Assembly (NCBI GenBank): GCA_963715565.1
Contig: OY970256.1
Location: 6,138,001-6,202,000 of the forward strand
Reading direction: 5' to 3'
DNA: 64,000 nucleotides
DNA from: JACVRN01 sp963715565
GTDB taxonomy: Bacteria > Acidobacteriota > Blastocatellia > Pyrinomonadales > Pyrinomonadaceae
Positions 49,845-58,924 of the stretch are shown here, one piece after another. Made by a program: the position numbers and the translations under genes. Each line of letters begins with the position of its first letter. Within the stretch, counting starts at the first letter, position 1. The notes beneath the pieces were generated by a model. It saw only the letters and a list, made by a program, of their open reading frames with translations. It did not search any database and had not been told where the DNA came from.

Positions 49845-50651
49845 TCAGTGCGCCCGCAGCTTGTTCACCTCTTCCATCAACTTCCGCACACGCTCCTGCT
49901 CTATGGTGTTCGACCACAGCCCGTCGCGTTTGAAATAGGAGCCGATGATAAAGCCGTCGGCCAATCGGTAAAACTTCTCTATGTTGCCAGGGTCGAGGCC
50001 CGAGCCGAGGATGACGGGCAAATGCGAATGGGCTTTGACTTCTTCCACGTCCGCCATCGCGGGCGCGCGGCCCGTAGACGTGCCCGTGACAATCACCGCA
50101 TCGCCGCGCATAAACTCCACGGCTTCAGCCGTCTCGCCAAGACTGATATCTGTCGTGACGGCGTGCGACGAATGCTTCTTCTTCACGTCGGCCCACACCT
50201 CGACGCGTTCCGCGCCGATTTGTTTGCGATAACGTAAAAGCTCTGCGGCGGAGGATTCAATCCAGCCCTCGTCCGCTATGTGCGCGAAGACGTAGCCTTC
50301 CGCGCGAATAAAATCAAGACCGGCGGCGTGAGCGACAGCGATGGCCTCCTTGTTAGCCCCCGCCAGAATCTGTAGGCCCGTGGGAAGCTCGCAAGCCTCT
50401 TTCACGGCGCGACCGATGACGGACATCGCGGCCACTATCTCTGGCCCGACGCCCCCGCGCAGGTACGGCACGTCGTGCATGTTTTCAATCATCAAGCCGT
50501 CCACGCCGCCCGCGCCGTAAGCTTTGGCCTCACCCGCAGCCTGTTTCGCAATCTCCGCGACGGTTTGCGTGCTCGCGGGCGTGCCCGGTAGCGCGCCCGT
50601 GTGAATCACCGCGATGACGGGCTTCTTTTTAATGAAGAGGGAACTGAGCAT
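49845..50651 (-). CDS. BtpA family protein
   Basis: The 268-residue TIM-barrel-like protein has the BtpA/SgcQ family start PVIAVIHTGALPGTP, GGVDGLMIENMHDVPY, GLQILAGANKEAIAVA, RAEGYVFAHIADEGWI, VIVTGTSTGRAP and VILGSGLDPGNI. BtpA was linked to photosystem I stability in cyanobacteria, SgcQ to sugar metabolism; in a non-phototroph the function is unknown. The glycine-rich phosphate-binding loops suggest a phosphorylated substrate. Confidence 0.88.
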   Translation of the reverse strand: MLSSLFIKKKPVIAVIHTGALPGTPASTQTVAEIAKQAAGEAKAYGAGGVDGLMIENMHDVPYLRGGVGPEIVAAMSVIGRAVKEACELPTGLQILAGANKEAIAVAHAAGLDFIRAEGYVFAHIADEGWIESSAAELLRYRKQIGAERVEVWADVKKKHSSHAVTTDISLGETAEAVEFMRGDAVIVTGTSTGRAPAMADVEEVKAHSHLPVILGSGLDPGNIEKFYRLADGFIIGSYFKRDGLWSNTIEQERVRKLMEEVNKLRAH

Positions 50652-50694
50652 GATTATTCACTATAGCAAATTGCGGTTTGGTGTGAGACGTTTT

Positions 50695-50883
50695 TAAGCC
50701 CCGCGAGGGGCGGTATATCAGTAGCCCATCACGTTAGTGCTGGGGTTGCGATGTCACCATTATTATTAAGCCCCGTAGGGGCGACATCTAATGTCGCCCC
50801 TACGGGGCTTAAACTTTTATTCGCTACTTGTTCCCACGGCTCACGCCGTGGGCTACTGATATCTCGCCCCTCGCGGGGCTAAG
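50695..50883. repeat. ~190 bp three-hairpin palindromic element, copy A
   Basis: AGCCCCGCGAGGGGCG at the left end and CGCCCCTCGCGGGGCT at the right end form the outer clamp. The centre is a 22 bp perfect stem (TTAAGCCCCGTAGGGGCGACAT at 50766, complementary to 50791-50812) with a 3-nt loop. A further hairpin CCCACGGC...GCCGTGGG lies before the right clamp. Copy B at 62402 has the same plan. No transposase in the window. Confidence 0.9.
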
Positions 50884-50941
50884 AACGATGTGAACATTCG
50901 CGAGGCCACATTCATGTGCGAACTGCTATCGCGCTTCCTTC

Positions 50942-52480
50942 TCACTCACCCTTCTTGATGGCATCCGTTTGCACGCGCTGGCCTTCGGCGTCGTAGACTT
51001 CGACCGTCCCGTATTTCGTGAGCGCCTCGCGCACTTTGGCGGCATCGCCGACGGCGACGATTTGCAGGTTCGTCATGTTGAGATATTTCTGCGCGACGCG
51101 CTGCACGTCTTCGGCTGTGACACCAGCGATTTTCTGCGGGTAGGTGTCCCAGTAATCTGCTGGCAGGTCGTAGAGTTTCTGCGTGATGATGTTCTGTAAG
51201 AGCGATTGCGGATTGTCCAGCGAGAGCGCGAAGCTGCCTATGATGCCGCGCTTGGCGTTCTCAAGGTCAAAGGCGCTGACGCGCTCGTCGCGCATGCGTT
51301 TCAGCTCCGCCATGAACTCGTGCATGGCCCCTTCCGTGACCTCTGTTCGCACGGAGGAACTGGCAATCCACGTCCCGCGAAACTTGGAGCCGCCGAAGGC
51401 GCTGCCCGCGCCGTAGGTGTAGCCCTTCTCCTCGCGCAGGTTTCTCTGTAGACGCGCAGTGCCGCCGCCGCCCAGAATTCTATTCATCACTGCGAGAGCG
51501 TAAAAATCCGCGTCGGTGCGCTCGATGCCGAGCGTGCCTAGCTGTAGCAAAGTCTGCACGGAGCCGGGACGGTTAATCAGGTAGATGCGTGCTTCGGGCT
51601 GCTCGGTCGGCGCAGCCGGAATCACTGTCTTCGGCACATCGGCCCGCGCCCAAGCGCCAAACGCGCGCTCAAGTTTCGGCAGTACGTCTTTGAGCGAAAC
51701 GTCGCCTGCGATGAGGAGCATGGCGTTGTTGGGCCGGTAGTAAGTCTCGTGAAAACGCGCGAGGTCTGCGGGCGTGGTGCGCTTGATTGAATCGAGCGGC
51801 GGCGAGATGAGCGAGGCGGGGTGATTGCCGTAGACCACGCGGTTGAATCTCTCTGCGGCCAGAAACTGCGGCGCGGTGCGCTGGAACTGCTGCTGCGTGG
51901 CGAGCCGCGTCTTGAATCTCTCGACCTCTTCGGCGGGGTATTTCGGATTCATCACGATGTCCGAGAAAAGCTCAAGCGCAGGGTCCAGATTTTCCACGAG
52001 CCCCGATGCACTGATGCCGGTCGTGAAGGATGAAAGACCCGTGGTCGCTCCGAACGAGAGGCCGAGTAAGTCAAGCTGTTCGGCAATCTGTTTGCTCGTG
52101 CGCTTCTGTGTGCCTTCGCGCAGGAGCGTGGCGGTGAACTGCGCCAGCCCGCGAATCTCCGACGGGTCTGATAGCCCGCCGCTCAGCACTACCATCTGCA
52201 TGGTAAAGGTCGGCACGCGCTTGTTTTCCAGCACGACGACGCGCAAGCCGTTCTTGAGCATGGCTTCCTGCGGGCGCGGGAGCGTGATTTTCAAAAGCTC
52301 TTTATTCACGGGCGCTCTGTTTTTGAGCACCACGCCTTTTAAGCCTTCGTCCGGGTTGGTTGTTTGTTGCGGGCCTGCGCCGCCGGAGCCTGCGACCTGC
52401 GCCTGCGTGCCTGTCGAAGCGAACGCAAGCGTGAGCGCGAGGGCTGCGAGCTGTCTGGTTGTTCTTTTTAATCTCTTCAT
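50942..52480 (-). CDS. M16 peptidase-like protein, inactive-type subunit
   Basis: The 512-residue exported protein (signal peptide to about 28) has the two-domain M16 fold (LKNGLRVVVLENKRVPTFTMQMVVLSGGLSDP) but in place of HxxEH it reads GLAQFTATLLREGT. It is thus the non-catalytic partner of the peptidase encoded just upstream at 52497. A glycine-rich loop (GGGGTARLQRNLREEKGYTYG) is typical of the C-terminal half. AAGGAG precedes the ATG. Confidence 0.88.
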   Translation of the reverse strand: MKRLKRTTRQLAALALTLAFASTGTQAQVAGSGGAGPQQTTNPDEGLKGVVLKNRAPVNKELLKITLPRPQEAMLKNGLRVVVLENKRVPTFTMQMVVLSGGLSDPSEIRGLAQFTATLLREGTQKRTSKQIAEQLDLLGLSFGATTGLSSFTTGISASGLVENLDPALELFSDIVMNPKYPAEEVERFKTRLATQQQFQRTAPQFLAAERFNRVVYGNHPASLISPPLDSIKRTTPADLARFHETYYRPNNAMLLIAGDVSLKDVLPKLERAFGAWARADVPKTVIPAAPTEQPEARIYLINRPGSVQTLLQLGTLGIERTDADFYALAVMNRILGGGGTARLQRNLREEKGYTYGAGSAFGGSKFRGTWIASSSVRTEVTEGAMHEFMAELKRMRDERVSAFDLENAKRGIIGSFALSLDNPQSLLQNIITQKLYDLPADYWDTYPQKIAGVTAEDVQRVAQKYLNMTNLQIVAVGDAAKVREALTKYGTVEVYDAEGQRVQTDAIKKGE

Positions 52481-52496
52481 CTTGAGTATCACTCCT

Positions 52497-53873
52497 TTAC
52501 TCTCCGGCGGGGCGTACGGTTGCGGGGCCGCCCGGCGCACTCTTCGGCGTGGTGATGACGACGGTGCGATTGGTCTCTTTCAAATACTTCTGCGCGACGC
52601 GCTGCACGTCATCCTTGGTCACGCCAGCCACCTTGTCGAGCCGCGTGTTAATCAGGTTCGGGTCGTTGTAATAGACGGCATACTGGCTGAGAATTTGAGC
52701 GCGAGAGAGCGTGTCTTCGATGGCATCTATAAAGGCGCTGCGTGCGCTTGCCTTGGTCTTCTGCAATTCCCAGTCGGCAATCAACTCTTTCTTCAGACGC
52801 TCGACCTCTTCATAGATTGCGGCCTCGACCTCTTCGGTCTTCTTGCCGGGGCGGAGCGTGGCCGTGATGTAGAACGCGCCCGTGCCGCGCGATTCGGAAG
52901 CAAAACTCGAAACGGAATTGACCAACTCTTTTTCGCGCACGAGCTTTTGATAAAGCCGCGACGATTGACCACTTGAGAGCGCGTTAGCGAGGACTTGCAG
53001 CGCGTAAAAATCCGGCGTGTTGCCCTTGACGGTCTTGAAAGCAATGGTGATGCGCTGCAAGCGCGCTAGTTGGTCTTCAATAGTTTGACGACGCTCGCGC
53101 GCTTGTTCCGGCTCTGCCGTGTCAACCGCAGGCGGCGCTGGCTGGCGCGGGATGTTCTCGAAATACTTTTTAATCAACGCCAGCGCATCGCTCGTTTTGA
53201 AATCTCCGACGAGCGTGAGCACGGCGTTGTTCGGCGCGTAGTACATCTTGAAGAACGCGCGCACGTCTTCGACGCTGGCGGCGTTGAGGTCGTCCATCGA
53301 GCCGATGACCGAATGCTTGTAGGCGAAATTGTCGAACATCAATTCCTGCAAGACCTCGTTCGACTTACCGTAGGCTTCGTTATCCAGCCGCAGGCGGCGC
53401 TCCTCTTTGACGACTTCACGCTGGTTATCGAGATTGGCTTGATTGACATCAAGGCTGCGCATGCGGTCGGCTTCGAGAAAGAGCGCCAGCTCCAATTGAT
53501 TCGCAGGCAACGATTCAAAATAGAGCGTGCGATCCGTGTTGGTCGTGCCGTTCTGTGTGCCGCCGTTGTTGGCTATGAGAAAGTTGTGCTCGCGCGAGCC
53601 TACGTTCTCAGAGCCCTTGAACATCATGTGCTCGAAAAGATGTGCAAAGCCCGTGCGGCCCTGCCGCTCGTCGCGCGAGCCGACGTTGTAGTTGACGGCG
53701 AGCGAGATAACGGGCGCGCTCTTGTCTTCGACCAGAATAACGCGCAGGCCGTTCTTCAACGACAGGTCTTTAAAATCAACGCGGACATTTCTCCCGCTCT
53801 GCGCGCGCGCGCCCAAAGGCACGACCAGAGCGCACAGGATGAGAGCGAGCGTCGTTAAACGTCTTCGTAGCAT
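52497..53873 (-). CDS. M16 zinc peptidase, catalytic subunit
   Basis: The 458-residue exported protein (signal peptide to about 24) has the inverted zinc motif H78-L-F-E81-H82 in RTGFAHLFEHMMFKGS. A downstream glutamate in VKEERRLRLDN fits the distal zinc ligand. It resembles processing-peptidase-like M16B enzymes. It is paired with the inactive subunit 16 bp downstream; together they probably form a clamshell heterodimer in the periplasm. The start is ATG at 53873, ten bases after AAGGAG. Confidence 0.92.
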   Translation of the reverse strand: MLRRRLTTLALILCALVVPLGARAQSGRNVRVDFKDLSLKNGLRVILVEDKSAPVISLAVNYNVGSRDERQGRTGFAHLFEHMMFKGSENVGSREHNFLIANNGGTQNGTTNTDRTLYFESLPANQLELALFLEADRMRSLDVNQANLDNQREVVKEERRLRLDNEAYGKSNEVLQELMFDNFAYKHSVIGSMDDLNAASVEDVRAFFKMYYAPNNAVLTLVGDFKTSDALALIKKYFENIPRQPAPPAVDTAEPEQARERRQTIEDQLARLQRITIAFKTVKGNTPDFYALQVLANALSSGQSSRLYQKLVREKELVNSVSSFASESRGTGAFYITATLRPGKKTEEVEAAIYEEVERLKKELIADWELQKTKASARSAFIDAIEDTLSRAQILSQYAVYYNDPNLINTRLDKVAGVTKDDVQRVAQKYLKETNRTVVITTPKSAPGGPATVRPAGE

Positions 53874-54152
53874 AAAGCTCATGCTCCTTCTAAAAGTTGG
53901 ACTGATGAGAAAATTGGTAACTGATTGTCGTAGAAAAATGGGCTTGACCACTATCAATTCTCTTAGCCTGCGCCGAAAGTTCCCGAAAAGCCGAAGCGGC
54001 GCACAAAAACTCGCTAAACAAAAAAGCCTGATATACAGATTTCCGTAAGAGAATTTGAAAAATCGGAAAAGCCCAGCAGGTCCGAAGTGATTATTACGCG
54101 GGAGCGCGCCGTTTTGTTTTCGATGAGGTTAAGAAAAAAGCTATTGAGCGTG
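53874..54152. other. Intergenic region upstream of the M16 operon
   Basis: AT-richer than its surroundings, no gene or hairpin recognised. It should hold the promoter for the M16 pair (minus strand). Confidence 0.4.
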
Positions 54153-54827
54153 TTATTTGTCTTTCGAAGCTTTAGTTTTAGCCGTCGGAAGCTCAAGAGC
54201 GCGCCACATGTACCAGCTTGCAACCGAGCGGAAGGGCCGCCAGCGCTCGCCGTACTCCATTAACTCCTTCGGCTTCGGCATCTCTTTCAACCCGTACACG
54301 AGCGCAAAGCCTTTGCGCACGGCGTAGTCACCAACGGGCAGGACGTCCGGCCTCCCGAGGCGAAACATCAGGAGCATCTCCACCGTCCAGCGGCCTATGC
54401 CGCGCACCTCTGTTAGGCGCTCTATAATCTCTTCGTCCGTCATGCGCCGTAGACGTGCGAGGCTTGGCACTGTGCCGTCCAGTGTCTTGGCCGCGAGGTC
54501 GCGTATCGCCGCCGTCTTGGCCGCAGAGAGTCCTGCGCCGCGCAAGCTCTCTACGGGAGCGGAGATGATGTCGTGCGGGTCGAGCTTGCTCTTTCCGAAA
54601 AGCAGGAGCACGCGGCGGTGTATCGCTTCTGCGGCTGAGCCGTGTAGCTGTTGAAAGATAATGTTGCGGGCCAGAGCCTCGAACGGATTGTGCATCGCGC
54701 GAATCTCAAGCGCGAAAGGGCCTGCGCGCTTCATCAATCGAGCGAGCCTTGCATCAGCCTTTGCCAGGTACTCCATGGCTTCCTGCGGGTCGTAACCGAA
54801 GCCGTCCGTTTTCTTTCGATTTGTCAT
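54153..54827 (-). CDS. HhH-GPD DNA glycosylase (AlkA-like) 1
   Basis: The 224-residue protein has FEALARNIIFQQLHGSAAEAI and the helix-hairpin-helix LTEVRGIGRWTVEMLLMF, followed by the catalytic Asp in LPVGDYAVRKG. It resembles AlkA/3-methyladenine DNA glycosylase II, which removes alkylated bases. It diverges from the OB-fold gene at 54915. Confidence 0.9.
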   Translation of the reverse strand: MTNRKKTDGFGYDPQEAMEYLAKADARLARLMKRAGPFALEIRAMHNPFEALARNIIFQQLHGSAAEAIHRRVLLLFGKSKLDPHDIISAPVESLRGAGLSAAKTAAIRDLAAKTLDGTVPSLARLRRMTDEEIIERLTEVRGIGRWTVEMLLMFRLGRPDVLPVGDYAVRKGFALVYGLKEMPKPKELMEYGERWRPFRSVASWYMWRALELPTAKTKASKDK

Positions 54828-54914
54828 GCGTGTGTGGTTTACTGTTTGGAATTTCCCGGCAGCATCATACGATGAGTGGTTCGTTAATGTTCAGTATTCG
54901 AGCGGAGGCCGTTC

Positions 54915-55277
54915 GTGGACGAGATGACAAGAGCGCCCGTCAAGCCAAATATTTCTTTTGCGGAATTAGAGAAGATAGATATCCGCGTCGGGACAATCGA
55001 AGCGGTTGAAGACGTGGAGGGTTCGGACAAGCTGGTCAAGCTCCGCGTCAATTTTGGAGATCACACACGTACGATTCTCGCCGGACTCAAGCGAGAGCGC
55101 ACCCGTCCGAAAGAATTGGAAGGACGGCAGGCGCTGTTTGTAGTTAATCTTGAGCCGAAAAGGATGGCGGGCCAGGTCTCCGAGGGCATGTTGTTCGACA
55201 TCGGCTACGCTGACGGAATACAGCCCGCGCTCGCGATTCCTGAAAGGCTTGTGCCGGACGGCGCTCGCGCGGGTTGA
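54915..55277 (+). CDS. Stand-alone tRNA-binding (EMAP-like) OB-fold protein
   Basis: The 120-residue protein has the tRNA_bind pattern: ISFAELEKIDIRVGTIEAVED, GSDKLVKLRVNFGDHTRTILAGL, FVVNLEPKRMAGQVSEGMLF. Relatives include the C-terminal domain of MetRS, CsaA and the B2 domain of PheT. GTG at 54915 follows GGAGG by six bases. It is transcribed with the downstream glycosylase gene (17 bp gap). As PheT here lacks B2, it might act in trans with an aminoacyl-tRNA synthetase, but the protein resembles the MetRS-type/CsaA domain at least as well. Confidence 0.88.
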   Translation: MDEMTRAPVKPNISFAELEKIDIRVGTIEAVEDVEGSDKLVKLRVNFGDHTRTILAGLKRERTRPKELEGRQALFVVNLEPKRMAGQVSEGMLFDIGYADGIQPALAIPERLVPDGARAG

Positions 55278-55293
55278 AGGGAAATTTTTCCTG

Positions 55294-55947
55294 ATGGACG
55301 AAGTGGTGCGACAACTTGAGGCGAAGCCTTTGAGGCTGGACGAAGAAGCGCTGGCGCGTGGGCTGAAATTTCTTGGGGAGCGCGACAGGGATTTGGCGCG
55401 CATCTTTGAAGAGTACGGGCCGCCGCCTATGTGGTGGCGCGAGCCCGGATTCCCCACGCTCGTACACATCATCCTTGAGCAACAGGTCTCGCTCGCGTCG
55501 GCGCAGGCCGCCTTTAACCGTCTGACGGAGCTGGCAAACCCGCTGACGCCGCAAAGATTTTTAAAGCTCACGGATGCCGAGCTGAAGGCTGCGGGCTTTA
55601 GCCGCCAGAAGATTATTTACGGCAGGCATCTGGCCGAAGCTCTAGTGGAAGGCCGTCTCAATCTTGAAGCCTTCGGCGAGATGGACGATGCGATGGTGAA
55701 AGCGGAGCTATTGAAGATTAAAGGCATCGGAGCATGGACGGCAGATATTTATCTACTGCGCGTGCTCGGTCGTCCAGACGCGTGGCCGAGCGGCGACCTT
55801 GCGCTGGCCGTGGCGGCGCAAAGTGTAAAGCGTTTGCCACAGAGACCCACGCCGCTTGAATTGGAGGCGATGAGCGCCGATTGGCGACCGTGGCGCGCCG
55901 TCGCCGCACGATTGCTCTGGCATCATTACCTGAAAGGAAGAAATTAA
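55294..55947 (+). CDS. HhH-GPD DNA glycosylase (AlkA-like) 2
   Basis: The 217-residue protein has FPTLVHIILEQQVSLASAQAAF and the HhH LKIKGIGAWTADIYLLRVLGRPD; the Asp in WPSGDLALAVA fits the catalytic position. It is related to but distinct from the glycosylase at 54153 on the opposite strand. GAAGGGA precedes the ATG by about 11 bases. Confidence 0.88.
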   Translation: MDEVVRQLEAKPLRLDEEALARGLKFLGERDRDLARIFEEYGPPPMWWREPGFPTLVHIILEQQVSLASAQAAFNRLTELANPLTPQRFLKLTDAELKAAGFSRQKIIYGRHLAEALVEGRLNLEAFGEMDDAMVKAELLKIKGIGAWTADIYLLRVLGRPDAWPSGDLALAVAAQSVKRLPQRPTPLELEAMSADWRPWRAVAARLLWHHYLKGRN

Positions 55948-55949
55948 CA

Positions 55950-56050
55950 GGGATGGACAGGATAGACAGGATAAAGGAGGGATGAGGGATGAAGTAAAGA
56001 AAGAGCGTTCTTTGCTTTTACTTCATCCCTCATCCCTCCGCCCTCATCCC
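55950..56050. repeat. Repeat-arm hairpin H15 with an extra half-element
   Basis: GGATGGACAGGATAGACAGG (55951-55970) is a lone half of the outer arm at 61336. Next to it, GGAGGGATGAGGGATGAAG (left, from about 55976) pairs with CTTCATCCCTCATCCCTCC (right, to 56039), followed by one more unit to 56050. The right side overlaps the last codons of the MFS gene. Confidence 0.85.
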
Positions 56051-57415
56051 TTCTTTGAAGCGTGCTGCTTCTTCTTCCTGTTTGTGTTTGAGTCCTTCGC
56101 GCCCGTCGTAGCGTACGAAGGAGGGGAGCAGTAGGGCCAGAACGCCCGTGCCTAAGACGCAGAGAATCCCGCCCGAGACGATTGAGGTGCGCAGGCTGTA
56201 GATGCTGGCGACAATGCCCGCTTCCGCGTTGCCGAGGAGCGGGCCGGTCGTGTAGCTGATCATCTCTATCCCCGCGAGCCGCCCGCGCAGGTGGTCCGGG
56301 ATGGTCTGGTTCCAGATAATCATGCGGAACAATCCGCTAATCATGTCCGCCGCGCCCGCTATCACCAGACAACCAAGCGCCAGCCACAAACTGTTTGCCA
56401 GCCCGAAGCCTATAATCGCTACGCCCCACATGGCAGCGGCGAGCGTGACAGCCAGCCCGTGTTTGTAAACGCGGCTCGTCCAACCCGAAAAGAGCGTGGC
56501 GAGCATCGCGCCCACGAAAGAAGCCGAATAGAAGAGGCCGACCCATTTGTCCTGCCTGAGCGCGGCGGCCACAGCCGGAAACAACGCCGTCGGCATCCCG
56601 AAGAACATCGCGTTGATGTCCACCAGGTATGTTCCCATCAACTCCGGTCTCTTCTTCGCGTAGCGCAAGCCTTCCATGATGGAACGCAGGCTCGGGCGGT
56701 CTGCGTCCGCCGGAGGCGGCACGGCGCGCATCATCCAGAGAGCAACGAGCGAGACTAGAAACGTCACGAGGTCTATAGAGTAAGCGGCGGCGGGACCGAG
56801 CAAGGCCGCGATGAAGCCGCCCACAGCAGGCCCGCCCACAGCGGCAGTGGTGCGGTTCAAAGAGTTGAGGGCCGAAGCTGCGGGCAACAATTCCGGCGAG
56901 ACGAGTCGCGGCATCAATGCTTCCAGCGACGGGCGCTGCAAACCGTTGAGCGCGGCGAAGAGAGCCGCGCAGACAAACAGCACCCAGACCTTGGGCGCGC
57001 TTAACAGCGAATTCCAGATAAGGACGATGCTGCCCACCGCCAGCAGCATCTCCGTCACGAGCACCATTCGCCGCCGGTCAATGTAATCCGCGAGCGCGCC
57101 GCCGACAAACGCCGTCAGAAAGATTGGAACAACCTCTGCGATAGATATTAATCCCACGGCCAGAGGCGACTTCGTGAGATTGTACATCTGCACGGGCAGG
57201 ACGACCCACGTCATTGTCGTGCCAAAGAAGGAAACCGTCTGACCCGTAAAGAAAAGACGAAATTCGCGTGAGCGCTTGAGCGGCGTCAGGTCCACGGTCA
57301 GAGCGCTTAGAAAACTCTTCTTCTCGCCGCCCGTTGCCGGAACAGGCGGCGAGATTTCGTGAGACGGCGGCACGGGGTCAGGCGTCAGGTGCGTCTGAGG
57401 CTGTTGATTATCCAC
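56030..57415 (-). CDS. MFS exporter (EntS-like)
   Basis: The 461-residue membrane protein has 12 predicted membrane segments and the MFS start REFRLFFTGQTVSFFGTTMTWVVLP, then the loop GGALADYIDRRR between helices 2 and 3. The layout resembles the EntS/macrolide-efflux DHA3 group. The substrate is unknown. Start codon is GTG at 57415. Its last six residues (GMRAEG) are encoded by the right arm of the repeat hairpin at 55976-56050, so repeat sequence has become the gene end. Confidence 0.88.
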   Translation of the reverse strand: MDNQQPQTHLTPDPVPPSHEISPPVPATGGEKKSFLSALTVDLTPLKRSREFRLFFTGQTVSFFGTTMTWVVLPVQMYNLTKSPLAVGLISIAEVVPIFLTAFVGGALADYIDRRRMVLVTEMLLAVGSIVLIWNSLLSAPKVWVLFVCAALFAALNGLQRPSLEALMPRLVSPELLPAASALNSLNRTTAAVGGPAVGGFIAALLGPAAAYSIDLVTFLVSLVALWMMRAVPPPADADRPSLRSIMEGLRYAKKRPELMGTYLVDINAMFFGMPTALFPAVAAALRQDKWVGLFYSASFVGAMLATLFSGWTSRVYKHGLAVTLAAAMWGVAIIGFGLANSLWLALGCLVIAGAADMISGLFRMIIWNQTIPDHLRGRLAGIEMISYTTGPLLGNAEAGIVASIYSLRTSIVSGGILCVLGTGVLALLLPSFVRYDGREGLKHKQEEEAARFKEGMRAEG

Positions 57416-57487
57416 ACGTCATGTTTTAAAGGAAAAAGACAAAAGGTAAAAGAGAAAAGAGGTCGGAGATTGGCAAGAAGCGGGCTG

Positions 57488-57508
57488 CGCCCCTTTCAGG
57501 GGCTCTAC
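57488..57508. repeat. Solitary palindrome related to the ~190 bp element
   Basis: GCGCCCCTTTCAGGGGCT matches the left end hairpin of copy B at 62402 (AGCCCCTGAAAGGGGCG) in inverse orientation. Only this one hairpin is present. It lies just before the MFS start. Confidence 0.7.
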
Positions 57509-57536
57509 TGCCCTTATAGCATGGTTGCTCGGTATA

Positions 57537-57875
57537 TTATTTTTTACGCGAGTCTTGTGTTGCGGTTGGAAGCTGGGCTCGTGGTTGACCGGTCTCAACT
57601 TCAACCCGCTCAGCACCTCTCTTTTGGTGCAGGATGGCAGAGCGAATTCGCACAACATCACCGCTCAGAACGGTGACACTACCACTGAGATCATCAAACC
57701 GCTCTCTCATCTCCTGGCGGGTATCGGCAATCTCTCTGAGGGCGTTTTCCCAGATTGGTTTAGTGTCGTACTGTTTGGCTTCCAGCTTTTGCAGGCGTTC
57801 GTCAATGGACGCAAAGCCAGTTCGCATCTCCTTAAGAACGGCCTCCAGGGTTGGCTTTGTGGGGTCTTCGCTCAT
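57537..57875 (-). CDS. Small coiled-coil protein, function unknown
   Basis: The 112-residue protein from the ATG at 57875 starts MSEDPTKPTLEAVLKEMRTGF and continues with heptad-like segments (SIDERLQKLEAKQ, IADTRQEMRERFDDLSGSVTVL). No membrane segment. The open frame extends 47 codons upstream, but that part is atypical. Function unknown. Confidence 0.6.
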   Translation of the reverse strand: MSEDPTKPTLEAVLKEMRTGFASIDERLQKLEAKQYDTKPIWENALREIADTRQEMRERFDDLSGSVTVLSGDVVRIRSAILHQKRGAERVEVETGQPRAQLPTATQDSRKK

Positions 57876-58306
57876 GGTTACATCTTCGGTCCAGTTGACC
57901 TGAATTGTCAATAAGGTTACAGGCTGACCGCTTATCACTATTGAAAGCTGTGTGTTGTACCCTAAAGAAGTCTTTGTTTTGCTTAGAGTTCTTCCTTGAT
58001 TTACGATAGCCACCAAACATGCGCGCTCAACTTGGTCACGTTCTTGAAATTAATTGGTCGTTGTCAGAAAGGCTCATGTTTACTGTTCTTTCAGCGACTT
58101 CGCCGAATTACGGACTTCTTCATTCTTAAAAGTGATAAGCGCGCAGTTTGCAAATGCATTGACGCCCTATTGCGCGTATGTTAGCTTTTTTGCCAACTTA
58201 CTCAGTCAAGGTAGAAAATCCAAGAGCAAGTTTTCAGGTCGTGTCCTTCGCCACAGACAATTGACAGGCCATTGAGCCGAGACATTCCTAACCAAAGTGT
58301 GAATCT
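57876..58306. other. Divergent intergenic region, nothing recognised
   Basis: About 430 bp of lower GC content between divergent genes. Short frames here have no ribosome sites or family features. No hairpin of the repeat classes described elsewhere. Confidence 0.4.
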
Positions 58307-58924
58307 ATGAGCACAGCAGAAAAAAAACAGGCTGAAGCAACGGACGGCAACGCCGCGCAGCCGGAAGCCAACCCGGACCGCGCAGTGGATGCGGGCGGCG
58401 CGCTCACGGAAGCGAGCAACATAGACAAGATCAGGGACATTCTCTTCGGTGTCCAGATGCGCGACTATGAAAAGAGGTTCTCGCGGCTGGAGGAGCGGCT
58501 CTTAAAGGAATCGTCGGACCTGCGCGACGACACGCGCAAGCGCTTTGAAACCCTTGAGTCGTTTGTCAAAAGCGAGTTCGAGGCTCTGGCCTCGCGCCTC
58601 CAGACAGAGCAGCGCACGCGCGACGAGTCGAATCAAAATCTCTCGCGCGAGCTGCAAGCGGCGGGGCAGACCTTCGAGCGTAAGCTTTCCGAATTGGATG
58701 AGCAGACGGCGCGCGGCCAGCGTGATTTGCGTCAACAACTGCTTGACCAATCCAAGAACCTGAGCGACGAGATTCGCCGGAAACACGACGAACTCTCAGC
58801 GCTTCTGGACAGGGAAGTCGCGGAGCTTGGCAACGCCAAGACGGACCGCGCATCCTTAGCCTCGCTCTTTACGGAAGTTGCTTTAAGGCTCAACAACGAG
58901 TTCAAAATTCCCGGCAGCGAATAA
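58307..58924 (+). CDS. Coiled-coil protein of the GTPase/OmpA module
   Basis: The 205-residue protein is mostly a coiled coil (about 60-185; EKRFSRLEERLLKESSDLRDD, FVKSEFEALASRLQTEQRTRDE). A short conserved-looking block IDKIRDILFGVQMRDYEKRF precedes it and a short folded tail (FTEVALRLNNEFKIPGSE) ends it. No signal or membrane segment. It is the first gene of a four-gene run with an OmpA-domain protein, a Ras-like GTPase and a PAS protein. Confidence 0.75.
   Translation: MSTAEKKQAEATDGNAAQPEANPDRAVDAGGALTEASNIDKIRDILFGVQMRDYEKRFSRLEERLLKESSDLRDDTRKRFETLESFVKSEFEALASRLQTEQRTRDESNQNLSRELQAAGQTFERKLSELDEQTARGQRDLRQQLLDQSKNLSDEIRRKHDELSALLDREVAELGNAKTDRASLASLFTEVALRLNNEFKIPGSE

Noticed and set aside
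50942..53873. The M16 pair as one gene broken by a frameshift
   Set aside because: Each part has its own signal peptide, ribosome site and full two-domain M16 length; they are two subunits.
57420..57465. Purine-rich run of AAAAG-type units as half of a heptamer hairpin
   Set aside because: No complementary arm nearby; could be a decayed copy but cannot be supported.
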